The notes beneath the pieces were generated by a model. It was not told where the DNA came from and did no database searches. It worked only from the letters and a program-made list of their open reading frames with translations. The position numbers and the translations under genes are program-made. DNA of 11,303 nucleotides from JAJRZX01 sp964472295 (lineage in GTDB: Bacteria; Desulfobacterota; GWC2-55-46; JADFVP01): positions 1-11,303 of the forward strand of contig CAYYJQ010000055.1 of the NCBI GenBank assembly GCA_964472295.1, written 5' to 3'. Positions 1-5,680 of the stretch are shown in pieces. Every line of letters starts with the position of its first letter. Position 1 is the stretch's first letter.

Positions 1-801
1 TCCCAGGTTCCTTTTATTGACAAAGCAGACGAGTTTTTATGCCGATTTATGCTTGGATGCAAAACAAAGGGATCTATGTTTTGGTGGCCGCCTGTGTCGC
101 TAAAGCAGTCACCTTTTGAGCGAAGATACAGTGAAATAACTTTTGTAGATGAAACAGATGTTGTCTTATATTCTGAGAAGGGATACTCAGGGTCAGCCTC
201 TTCTGTATTTGGTTCCGGCATCAATGAGGCTGTTTGGAAAAACGTTGCTAGCGAAATAGACTGCGATGCACATCCCTCCATAGTTGATTATTTTCTCACC
301 CTTGCAAGGACGGCTCTTTTTTCGCCAGATACTCAACTTCTTGTTCTCAATACAGCAATAGCTCTGGAGATCTTCTTGAAAAGATTTTGCGAAGAATATA
401 ATTCCGCAGAAACCGCCATACTTCTTAAGGAAAATGAAAAAGCGCCTTTTTGCGTATGTTATTTGAAAAAGATTGCCTTAGGCCTCTTTGGCAAGGATTT
501 TGCTGTAGTGTCAAAAGAAGATTACGAAAAAATTGATTTTCTTTTTCGTACCAGGAATTCTATTGTCCATCGCGGCCTGTGTATATACAAGACCGACTCC
601 AGCGTAGAGGTTCAAGTGGACCATGAAAAATCTGTCGCTTTTTTTCAAGCCGCACTCAGAGTAATCTCGTGGATAAGTACTTTTAATAAAAGTATAGCAA
701 AAAAGATAGCATTTGAGAGCAATAGGGGGTCCATTAGTGACAAGTTAGTGGTGGATAATATTAAGGTTTTCCCTACTCCCTCCATAAAACCTCCCTCTTG
801 A
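1..801 (+). CDS. HEPN-motif protein of unknown function, 5'-truncated
   Basis: The reading frame is open from the first base of the window, so the true start lies upstream; 266 residues are visible. The first in-frame ATG is at 49, but I see no reason to prefer it as the start. The C-terminal half reads as an alpha-helical bundle: a helix around TQLLVLNTAIALEIFLKRF, then FLFRTRNSIVHRG. The string RNSIVH (codons 553-570) fits the RNxxxH (Rx4-6H) signature of HEPN ribonuclease and toxin domains. HEPN proteins are often found in toxin-antitoxin, abortive infection and RNA-processing systems, but the family is broad and I cannot assign a role. The gene is visibly AT-rich compared with the GC-rich genes downstream, and it sits beside REP elements and a RAYT gene, which suggests horizontal acquisition. 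The motif call is reasonably firm; the function is unknown. Confidence 0.75.
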   Translation, partial: SQVPFIDKADEFLCRFMLGCKTKGSMFWWPPVSLKQSPFERRYSEITFVDETDVVLYSEKGYSGSASSVFGSGINEAVWKNVASEIDCDAHPSIVDYFLTLARTALFSPDTQLLVLNTAIALEIFLKRFCEEYNSAETAILLKENEKAPFCVCYLKKIALGLFGKDFAVVSKEDYEKIDFLFRTRNSIVHRGLCIYKTDSSVEVQVDHEKSVAFFQAALRVISWISTFNKSIAKKIAFESNRGSISDKLVVDNIKVFPTPSIKPPS

Positions 802-815
802 TGCCTTGTAGTCTT

Positions 816-872
816 GTACGGTGGGCTCAGCCACCATCAAAAATTTCTTTTGGCGGGCACAGCCCGCCCTAC
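816..872. repeat. Inverted pair of REP palindromes (BIME-like)
   Basis: Two GC-rich palindromes face each other just after the HEPN-gene stop. The left one is GTAC followed by GGTGGGCTCAGCCACC (820-835). The right one is GGCGGGC-ACA-GCCCGCC (852-868) followed by CTAC (869-872). The outward tags correspond to the GTAG tetranucleotide that flanks REP palindromes recognised by RAYT proteins, here once degenerate (GTAC) and once exact in reverse. Head-to-head REPs are the organisation known as BIMEs. A RAYT gene starts about 130 bases further on. Confidence 0.7.
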
Positions 873-958
873 CGAACTGAAAGAAAAATAGGCGCTCTTC
901 CTATTTAAGACCCCTGGCCCTTTTTATCTGCGTATCGCTCATTTTCCCTGAGAGCCTT

Positions 959-989
959 GTAGGATGGGTTAAGCGTAGTACAACCCATC
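959..989 (+). repeat. REP element with GTAG tag, next to the RAYT gene 3' end
   Basis: GTAG (959-962) is followed by GATGGGTT (963-970), a variable centre and AACCCATC (982-989), giving an 8-bp perfect stem. It lies 14 bases beyond the stop codon of the minus-strand RAYT gene. The same element, inverted, recurs at the right end of the window (11234-11265). The stem could also form in the 3' end of the RAYT transcript, but there is no U-tract to make it a clear terminator. Confidence 0.75.
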
Positions 990-1003
990 AGAACGTCAGA
1001 GCT

Positions 1004-1540
1004 TTATTCCCCAAAGCCCCCACGCTCTCTTTCCTCGTAATAGGTCCAGTCAACAGCATATCTGCCCTCGCGCACATAGCGGTGAAAACTCGAATAGGGC
1101 CACTCCCTTGCCATGCGCACATGGCCGTGCTTTACAGGGTTATAATGTATGTACTCGATGTGGCGGACAAGGTCGTCTTTATCCAGAAGTCCTTGCAGGT
1201 AAAGGTCTTTATTCCAGATGGAGTTCCGTTCCTTTTCGATATGGCTGACGTCGAGCATGCGGGATATGTAAAGGCGCCTTAAGAACGCGGACTTTATCTT
1301 CTCCAGGCGTAGCGAGAATTCCCTGTCTTCCCCGGGCAGGGTCCAGAGACAGTGAAGGTGCTCCGGCAGGACGACAGAGGCCTCCATGGTGAAGGGCATC
1401 TCGTCTCTGACCTCGCGGAACGCCTGGCGCAGAAACTCGATCTCCTCGATGAGCAGGCGGCTCTTCCGGTTCCTCAATGAAAGGGTGAAAAACTGGCTCG
1501 CGCCCTTAATCGTTTTTCTAACGCAGTTATCCATTGCCAT
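1004..1540 (-). CDS. REP-associated tyrosine transposase (RAYT, Y1/HUH family)
   Basis: A RAYT protein is a single-domain Y1 (HUH) nuclease related to IS200/IS605 TnpA; it cleaves and rejoins single-stranded REP DNA. From the ATG at 1540 the protein has 178 residues. The sequence shows PEHLHCLWTLP, which carries the HxH metal-binding pair. It also shows VRHIEYIHYNPVKHG with the candidate catalytic tyrosine (probably the first Tyr of YIHY), then WPYSSFHRYVREG, a typical RAYT C-terminal signature. Length is normal for the family, and no frameshift or missing motif is visible, so it may be active. The start is uncertain: GTG 1543, ATG 1540 and ATG 1534 are in frame and none has a good Shine-Dalgarno sequence. 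The gene is divergent from lexA. Unlike true insertion sequences, RAYTs are usually single-copy chromosomal genes accompanied by scattered REPs, as here. Confidence 0.9.
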   Translation of the reverse strand: MAMDNCVRKTIKGASQFFTLSLRNRKSRLLIEEIEFLRQAFREVRDEMPFTMEASVVLPEHLHCLWTLPGEDREFSLRLEKIKSAFLRRLYISRMLDVSHIEKERNSIWNKDLYLQGLLDKDDLVRHIEYIHYNPVKHGHVRMAREWPYSSFHRYVREGRYAVDWTYYEERERGGFGE

Positions 1541-1637
1541 CACTAAAGATTGATGAGTTATCTCTACTTAATTAATCATTTAAGAGGGGTTCATGGACTA
1601 TACACCTTCTTCAGGCCCTCGTCAATTATACTTTGCC

Positions 1638-1665
1638 TTGACAGGCGTTTTTTTTTGGCTACCAT
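1638..1665 (+). promoter_or_regulatory. lexA sigma-70-type promoter
   Basis: A perfect -35 box TTGACA (1638-1643) is separated by 16 bases, including a run of nine Ts, from TACCAT (1660-1665) as the -10 box. This predicts transcription starting near 1672, inside the operator palindrome, with a leader of about 37 bases before the chosen lexA start. The position is inferred from sequence only. Confidence 0.65.
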
Positions 1666-1669
1666 GGCA

Positions 1670-1687
1670 GGGTAACAAATGTTACCC
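1670..1687. promoter_or_regulatory. Putative LexA operator (SOS box), autoregulatory
   Basis: GGGTAACAAATGTTACCC is a perfect 7-4-7 inverted repeat directly downstream of the -10 box, over the expected transcription start, where a bound repressor would block initiation. As I recall it, the Geobacter LexA box is GGTTN2CN4GN3ACC. The site matches that pattern at every fixed position except one symmetric pair (T3/A16 replaced by G3/C16). I found no second obvious copy in front of the gene at 2749 or elsewhere in the window. Confidence 0.7.
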
Positions 1688-1708
1688 TTAATGCGAAAGG
1701 TCCGGGGC

Positions 1709-2368
1709 ATGGACAGAACAGGACTCACGGCGCGGCAAAACGAAATTTTCCACTTCATAAGGGGCTTTATCCAAGGCCATGGATACCCGCCGTCCCTTCG
1801 GGAAATTTGCGCCCGTTTCCAGATAAAGGGCCCGAATAACGCGGCAAAACACCTCGACGCCCTGGAGCGTAAGGGTTTTATCCGAAGGCGCCGCGGCCTC
1901 TCCCGCGGCATAGAGGTCATTGCCGATCGAGGCGGGGCAGGGGGGCAAGGGGGGCAAGGGGGGCGGGGCGCGGGCCGCGCCCTCTCCATACCCATAGCAG
2001 GGGCCGTAAGGGCCGGCCCGCCCGAACTTGCCGTCGAGGACATCGTGGGCCACGTCACCCTTGACGAGGGTTTCTTTAACTGCGCCGATGCCTTTATCCT
2101 CCGCGTAAAGGGAGACAGCATGACAGGGGCGGGAATGGATGATGGAGACCACGTCATTGTAAGGCCCGCGCCAACGGCAGACCCCGGAGACATCGTCGTG
2201 GCCATGCTCGATAACGAGGCCACGGTCAAGAGGTTCTTCATGAGAGACAATGCCGTCATCCTCAAGCCAGAGAACCCCGCCATGAAACCCATCACCATAA
2301 GGCCCGAAGACAATAGAGACTTCACCATCATCGGAAAGGTCATGTACGTAATAAAAAACGTGGGCTGA
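1709..2368 (+). CDS. lexA: LexA repressor, SOS regulator
   Basis: LexA represses SOS genes and is inactivated by RecA-stimulated self-cleavage after DNA damage. The 219-residue protein begins MDRTGLTARQNEIFHFI. The winged-helix DNA-binding domain occupies about residues 1-72 (recognition region LREICARFQIKGPNNAAKHLDALERKGF). The S24-type protease domain follows: cleavage site A102-G103 in VRAGPP, catalytic Ser137 in KGDSM and Lys174 in ATVKRFF, all present. I chose the ATG at 1709 because AAAGG (1696-1700) lies 8 bases upstream and because the N-terminus then aligns with other LexA proteins; the upstream ATG at 1679 lies inside the operator. The linker between the domains (about residues 75-90) is unusually glycine-rich and is encoded by a G-run repeat. 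The operator upstream suggests autoregulation, and a dinB gene follows at 3009. Confidence 0.96.
   Translation: MDRTGLTARQNEIFHFIRGFIQGHGYPPSLREICARFQIKGPNNAAKHLDALERKGFIRRRRGLSRGIEVIADRGGAGGQGGQGGRGAGRALSIPIAGAVRAGPPELAVEDIVGHVTLDEGFFNCADAFILRVKGDSMTGAGMDDGDHVIVRPAPTADPGDIVVAMLDNEATVKRFFMRDNAVILKPENPAMKPITIRPEDNRDFTIIGKVMYVIKNVG
1934..1968 (+). other. G-quadruplex-capable repeat inside lexA
   Basis: Five runs of four to six Gs (1934-1937, 1940-1945, 1949-1954, 1958-1963, 1965-1968) are separated by CA, CAA, CAA and C. The GGGGGGCAA unit is tandemly repeated with a 9-bp period, which keeps frame and encodes Gly-Gly-Gln repeats of the LexA interdomain linker. The pattern is a textbook G-quadruplex motif on the coding strand, so it would also be present in the mRNA. 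Structure formation is predicted, not shown. Confidence 0.75.
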
Positions 2369-2397
2369 AAGGACAGGGAAAAAAAAGGGAGGGGTAA

Positions 2398-2414
2398 GGC
2401 GGGCTTTGCCCGCC
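2398..2414. repeat. REP-like palindrome after lexA
   Basis: GGCGGGC-TTT-GCCCGCC is a perfect 7-bp stem 30 bases after the lexA stop, preceded by GTAA, possibly a degenerate GTAG tag. It is preceded by a purine-rich stretch (2376-2397), a layout repeated after dinB. No T-run follows, so it is not a standard intrinsic terminator on the plus strand. Confidence 0.65.
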
Positions 2415-2609
2415 AAAGAATGGAAATTTCCTTACTTTCTTTTTGAAAAAAGAAAGTTTTCTGATGGTGTGGCGATGTCCCTCTGGATTTTGGAACTTAA
2501 GGTATGATAGGCACATTCTACTAAGAAGAAACCGCGACAAAGAAAACCAATAGAAAAAGTCGTAGATACCGTCTTGGCTGTCAAGCCAAAAGTGGTATAT
2601 TCCAGCCTC

Positions 2610-2636
2610 GTTGGGTAGAGCACAGCGAAACCCTAC
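2610..2636 (-). repeat. REP element with CTAC tag inside copy A
   Basis: GTTGGGTAGAGC and GCGAAACCC form an imperfect palindrome followed by CTAC (2633-2636). Read on the minus strand it is GTAG followed by the palindrome, the same layout as the REPs at 959 and 11234. It is the most degenerate of the tagged copies. Confidence 0.6.
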
Positions 2637-2655
2637 AAATAAAAATTAGTCTTTT

Positions 2656-2680
2656 CCAGGCCGCGCTTCGCGCGGCCTGG
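2656..2680. repeat. Perfect GC-rich hairpin
   Basis: CCAGGCCGCGC, a TTC loop, and GCGCGGCCTGG give an 11-bp perfect stem. It sits inside copy A between the REP at 2610 and the inner repeat TGGTTTTCTTTG. No T-run follows immediately, so terminator function is doubtful. Confidence 0.8.
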
Positions 2681-2748
2681 CACTGGTTTTCTTTGCCAAC
2701 TTTCTTTTTTCTAAAAGAAAGTTGAGAAATCATTGCCAAGCAAAAAAA

Positions 2749-3012
2749 ATGACCATTCACGAGACCACACTCATAAGAGAGCCCGTCGAGGTAATCGCCC
2801 TCTTCGACCGCGGCATGACCCCCCTCAGGCCCCTGCGTTTCCGCTGGAAGGGAAGCGTCTACCGTGTCCGCGAGATTACCTTTACCTGGTCCACCAACGA
2901 CGGCTCGGCCCCTGTCCTCCACTTCTCTGTCCACGACGGCGCCGCGCTCTATGAACTTCTTTACAATAAATCCACCATGAAGTGGACCCTTGAATGCGTG
3001 GCCCTGCCATGA
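2749..3012 (+). CDS. Small DinB-associated protein, DUF6504-like
   Basis: The 87-residue protein starts MTIHETTLIREPVEVIAL. Its core, PLRFRWKGSVYRVREITFTWS followed by YELLYNKSTMKWTLECV, resembles the small beta-rich DUF6504-type proteins found beside or fused to Y-family DNA polymerases; I recall that family from memory and could not search it. It has no catalytic motif, signal peptide or membrane segment. Its stop overlaps the dinB start as ATGA (3009-3012), so the two are translationally coupled, which supports a role with polymerase IV. The ATG at 2749 was preferred over the in-frame TTG at 2722, because the latter lies inside a repeat hairpin. The Shine-Dalgarno sequence is weak (only an A-rich stretch). 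No LexA-type operator is recognisable just upstream, where the repeat block ends. Confidence 0.75.
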   Translation: MTIHETTLIREPVEVIALFDRGMTPLRPLRFRWKGSVYRVREITFTWSTNDGSAPVLHFSVHDGAALYELLYNKSTMKWTLECVALP

Positions 3013-4238
3013 ACACTGGTTCCAACATAATGCACATGGACATGGACGCCTTCTTTGCCTCCGTGGAGCAGGCCATGGACCCGGCCCTCCGGGGCCGTCC
3101 AATAGCCATTACAGGAGCGGCAAAGCGCACCGTTGTGACCACTGCCTCTTACGAGGCGCGCGCCCTTGGCGTGAAAACAGGCATGAACCGCTTCGAGGCC
3201 ATGAGGGCCTGCCCGGACCTCTTGATAGTCACTGGAAATAACGCGCGCTACATGGACGCCTCAAAGAGGATAATGAACATCCTCGCCTCCTTCTCGCCCG
3301 TGGTTGAGGTCTACTCCGTTGACGAGGCCTTTCTCGACATCTCTGGCACGGGCGCCATCTTCGGCGCACCGCTGGACATTGGCCGGGCCGTAAAAAAACG
3401 CATAAAGGCCGAACTCGGCCTTACCTGCTCCATAGGCATTGGCCCCAATAAACTTATCTCAAAACTCGCCTCGAATATGGAAAAACCCGACGGCCTTACG
3501 CTTATCCGGGCAGACGAAGTCGAGGACCATCTGAGAGACCTTCCCGTTAATAAACTCTGGGGCATTGGGCCCAATATTACCGCCCGCCTCGCGCTCATGG
3601 GCATAAAGACCTGCGGCCAGCTTGGCAGGGCGTCCGTCTCCATTCTCCGCAGGCAGTTCGGCATCATAGGCGGGAGGCTCGGGGCCATGGGCAGGGGCCT
3701 CTACGACGACCCCGTACGGCCCGCCTCCGCCGAAGACCGCGTAAAGAGCATCGGACACTCCATGACCCTGCCAGAGGACATCTCCGGTAAAAAAGAGATT
3801 AAGATGTATCTCCTGAAACTCTCGGAGATGGTCTGCGCCCGGGCAAGGCGCCACGGACTTCAGGGAAGGACAGTATCTCTCACCCTCCGTTACCCCGACT
3901 TTTATACCTTCACACGGCAGAGGCGCATGGGCCGCGCCACAAACGACACGCACACCCTTTACCGCGCCTCAAGAAGGCTCATATCCTCCATCAGGCTCAG
4001 GGCCCCGCTCCGCCTCATAGGAGTAAGCCTCTCCGGGATAGAAGACGGCGCGCGCCAACTCCCCCTCTTTACAGAAGAACTCCGCCGCGAAAGGCTCCTT
4101 ACAGCCATGGACGAGATAAACACACGCTTTGGCCACGCGGCGCTCACATGGAGCGCGCTCCTTGAGCCCGAACGCTCCCCAGGAGTAATCTCGCCGGCCT
4201 GGCGCCCAGATGGCGTAAGGAACATAGACGTGGGATGA
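3009..4238 (+). CDS. dinB: DNA polymerase IV (Y-family translesion polymerase)
   Basis: DinB copies damaged DNA without proofreading and is a classic SOS gene. The protein has 409 residues from the ATG at 3009, chosen for the ATGA overlap with the preceding gene and because it places HMDMDAFFASVE at the usual N-terminal position. Visible motifs are metal-binding Asp11, the probable steric gate Phe16, and catalytic Asp105-Glu106 in YSVDEAFLD. CSIGIGPNKLISKLASNMEKPDG ends the palm, and LWGIGPNITARLALMGIKTCGQL is the helix-hairpin-helix thumb. The little-finger domain runs from about residue 240, with SIGHSMTLPED at its start. QLPLF (350-354) is a sliding-clamp binding motif, here followed by about 55 more residues, as in many DinBs with a C-terminal extension. 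All catalytic residues are present. Together with lexA it makes an SOS cluster. Confidence 0.96.
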   Translation: MNTGSNIMHMDMDAFFASVEQAMDPALRGRPIAITGAAKRTVVTTASYEARALGVKTGMNRFEAMRACPDLLIVTGNNARYMDASKRIMNILASFSPVVEVYSVDEAFLDISGTGAIFGAPLDIGRAVKKRIKAELGLTCSIGIGPNKLISKLASNMEKPDGLTLIRADEVEDHLRDLPVNKLWGIGPNITARLALMGIKTCGQLGRASVSILRRQFGIIGGRLGAMGRGLYDDPVRPASAEDRVKSIGHSMTLPEDISGKKEIKMYLLKLSEMVCARARRHGLQGRTVSLTLRYPDFYTFTRQRRMGRATNDTHTLYRASRRLISSIRLRAPLRLIGVSLSGIEDGARQLPLFTEELRRERLLTAMDEINTRFGHAALTWSALLEPERSPGVISPAWRPDGVRNIDVG

Positions 4239-4265
4239 GAGATAACGGTAAGAGAAAAAAAGGAA

Positions 4266-4282
4266 GGGAAGGGAAGGGCGGG
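4266..4282 (+). other. Short G-quadruplex motif after dinB
   Basis: GGGAAGGGAAGGGCGGG has four G3 runs with loops of 2, 2 and 1 bases, the canonical compact quadruplex pattern. It begins 28 bases after the dinB stop and runs into the REP-like palindrome at 4278. Structure formation is predicted only. Confidence 0.65.
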
Positions 4283-4292
4283 CTCTGCCCGC
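4278..4292. repeat. REP-like palindrome after dinB
   Basis: GCGGGC-TCT-GCCCGC is a perfect 6-bp stem 40 bases after the dinB stop, the counterpart of the palindrome at 2398 after lexA. It is followed by a run of As rather than Ts, so it is not an intrinsic terminator for dinB. Confidence 0.6.
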
Positions 4293-4310
4293 AAAAAAAA
4301 AGAAAGACTT

Positions 4311-4355
4311 CCCGCTTTCTTTTGGAAAAAAGAAAGCGGGGCAAAGAAAACCAAT
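4311..4355. repeat. Solo half of the nested repeat (hairpin plus CAAAGAAAACCAAT)
   Basis: CCCGCTTTCTTTT (4311-4323), loop GGAA, and AAAAGAAAGCGGG (4328-4340) form a 13-bp perfect stem. One base later comes CAAAGAAAACCAAT (4342-4355), identical to 2538-2551. No matching inverted half is adjacent, so this is either a solo end or part of a compound insertion with the copy at 4391. Confidence 0.75.
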
Positions 4356-4390
4356 AGAGGTGAGTACTATCCACCAAAAAAGATTTCCTT

Positions 4391-4598
4391 ACGTTCTTTT
4401 GGAAAAAAGAAAGTTTTTTGATGGCGCGGCATGACTCCGTGGTTTGATATGCCCTTACGTCGAGAACCGGCATCTGCCTTATATACACTTCGTCAAAGAA
4501 AACCAGCCCCATTGGGCGCGGGTAGTCTCTGTAATTTACCGCTTCCATTCCACATTGGTTTTCTTTGTCTTACTTTCTTTTTTCTAAAAGAAAGTAAG
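4391..4598. repeat. Nested inverted-repeat element, copy B (after dinB)
   Basis: The layout is as in copy A. The left hairpin spans 4391-4414 (10-bp stem, one mismatch), followed by GATGGCGCGGCATG (copy A has GATGGTGTGGCGATG). Then come 60 diverged bases (also 60 in copy A) and CAAAGAAAACCA (4494-4505). Its reverse complement TGGTTTTCTTTG is at 4556-4567, and the right hairpin CTTACTTTCTTTT / AAAAGAAAGTAAG at 4569-4598 has a 13-bp perfect stem. The interior is shorter than in copy A and lacks the REP and the GC hairpin. With the solo half at 4311 it fills most of the 495-base gap between dinB and the next gene, in which I find no credible gene. Confidence 0.8.
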
Positions 4599-4733
4599 GC
4601 CGGGCTTCGCCTTGTTTTTTTATCCTTCTTGATGATATTATCACTATATACGAAAAGGCGGACTCCCTGAATTAAGCCTATGGTCTATCCACGCCCATGA
4701 GAGGGGCGTAATCATAAAGGGTTCCCACCACCT

Positions 4734-5507
4734 ATGACTTTTTTCCCGAGGCGCTCTATACCTCTTATACTCTTCGTCCTCTTTGTGCTCCTTGGCTGCG
4801 GCTCGACGCACGGCCCCTATTACATCGCGCCAAATCCCTTCTCACCAGTGCGCACCGTTGCCGTCCTCCCAGTATATAACGCCACAAACGACGTGGGCGG
4901 GGCAATTCTTCTCAGAAAACAGACCTACAAGGAGTTTTCCTACAGGCACTACAGCGTCATGTCCATCGAGGACACGGACCGCCTCCTGAGGGATAAACTC
5001 AACATAACCATAGGCGGACAGCTCGAGTACACAGACGCCGGGACCATTGCCAGGGCCCTTGGCGTGGACGCCGTGGTGTACATATATCTCATTAATTTTG
5101 ACGACATCACCACGGGAGTATATAATGTCAAGGAGGTCCGCGCGGGTTTTAAACTCGTCGAGGGTAGCACGGGCCGTGTTATATGGACACATGGAGGCGG
5201 GGTAAAGTCTTTTTATGTGGCTGGCAAGGCAGGGGTAGCAATTACGGTCTTGAAGGAGATAGGCTCCGGGAGCGATGTCCCATCTCTCATAAAGGGCCTG
5301 AACGACATCCCCGGCATCAGGGACTGGCATATAATAAGGGTCATATACCTTAAGAAACTCGAACATGCCGCCGTTCTATCATTGGGGGAGGAAGTCGTTA
5401 CAAGCGTCTTTGGCTCTCACTTGAGGTTCGAGGTGAACGCCCTCTTGAGGAGGGTCCTCCGGGGCCTCCCTGCTGGCCCGGGCAACCTGGGGCCGGCAAG
5501 CGGCTGA
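4734..5507 (+). CDS. Lipoprotein, GNA1162/DUF799-like
   Basis: The 257-residue protein begins with a short basic region and a hydrophobic stretch (IPLILFVLFVLLGC) ending in a lipobox with Cys22. The following Gly suggests outer-membrane sorting. The body, VRTVAVLPVYNATNDVGG, then YSVMSIEDTDRLLRDK, then ALGVDAVVYIYLINFDD and LVEGSTGRVIW, follows the pattern of the GNA1162 (DUF799) lipoprotein family, which has a TolB/CsgG-like fold. In other bacteria such genes sit with a CsgG-family gene and a DUF4810 gene. Here a CsgG homologue is 173 bases downstream, supporting the call. The role is probably in assembly or stabilisation of a CsgG-type outer-membrane complex, which is an inference. No good Shine-Dalgarno sequence precedes the start, so translation may be weak or the start may differ slightly. 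The C-terminal 70 residues are poorly characterised. Confidence 0.82.
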   Translation: MTFFPRRSIPLILFVLFVLLGCGSTHGPYYIAPNPFSPVRTVAVLPVYNATNDVGGAILLRKQTYKEFSYRHYSVMSIEDTDRLLRDKLNITIGGQLEYTDAGTIARALGVDAVVYIYLINFDDITTGVYNVKEVRAGFKLVEGSTGRVIWTHGGGVKSFYVAGKAGVAITVLKEIGSGSDVPSLIKGLNDIPGIRDWHIIRVIYLKKLEHAAVLSLGEEVVTSVFGSHLRFEVNALLRRVLRGLPAGPGNLGPASG

Positions 5508-5556
5508 GCCGGTGGCGGTTCGCCTACTCATGGGCCGCGAGGCGGCGGTTTAAAGA

Positions 5557-5605
5557 GGGGGGCAGGGAGGCCAGGGGAGATAGGGGATGTATGGGGGGCA
5601 AGGGG
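5557..5605 (+). other. Intergenic G-quadruplex-capable tract
   Basis: Six G-runs of three to six (5557-5562, 5565-5567, 5574-5577, 5583-5586, 5593-5598, 5602-5605) are joined by loops of 2 to 6 bases. The tract lies in the 173-base gap between the GNA1162-like and CsgG-like genes, on the coding strand. If the genes are co-transcribed it would be in the mRNA, about 75 bases before the csgG-like start. The sub-sequence GGGGGGCAAGGGG also occurs in the lexA repeat. Confidence 0.7.
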
Positions 5606-5680
5606 ACATGGTGCCTGAGATAGAGGACTTAAGGCCTGGGAAAATCAGGCATTGTTTTTAAAACAAAAGGAGATACAGCC

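Larger units (their letters stand above)
2434..2724. repeat. Nested inverted-repeat element, copy A (after lexA)
   Basis: The outer parts are two hairpins of the same family. The left arm ACTTTCTTTTT pairs with AAAAAGAAAGT (2434-2457, 11-bp stem). The right arm CAACTTTCTTTT pairs with AAAAGAAAGTTG (2697-2724, 12-bp stem). Inside them, CAAAGAAAACCA (2538-2549) is the exact reverse complement of TGGTTTTCTTTG (2684-2695), so the whole block can fold on itself. The interior carries a REP (2610-2636) and a GC hairpin (2656-2680). A second copy follows dinB. It fills most of the 380-base gap between lexA and the next gene and holds no credible reading frame. Its class is unknown; it behaves like a non-autonomous interspersed repeat. 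Confidence 0.8.

Noticed and set aside
1591..2416. Two long minus-strand reading frames opposite lexA (about 240-250 codons)
   Set aside because: They lie antisense to an unambiguous lexA and have low-complexity, Pro/Ser/Arg-rich or otherwise unnatural translations; they arise from GC-rich codon bias.
2601..2640. tRNA-like string (CCTCGTTGGGTAGAGCAC) in the gap after lexA
   Set aside because: It recalls a D-arm, but no acceptor stem, anticodon arm or T-arm can be folded; it is better explained as a CTAC-tagged REP.
2398..4598. Possible CRISPR array, because of several short repeated palindromes
   Set aside because: Repeats differ in length and orientation, spacing is irregular, genes lie between copies, and no cas gene is present.
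4629..4650. Possible promoter (TTGATG and TATATA) ahead of the GNA1162-like gene
   Set aside because: The boxes are only 10 bases apart, far too close for a sigma-70 promoter, and other pairings are weak.
4431..4670. 79-codon plus-strand frame in the gap after dinB
   Set aside because: It runs through the repeat hairpins, has no ribosome binding site, and its translation looks random.
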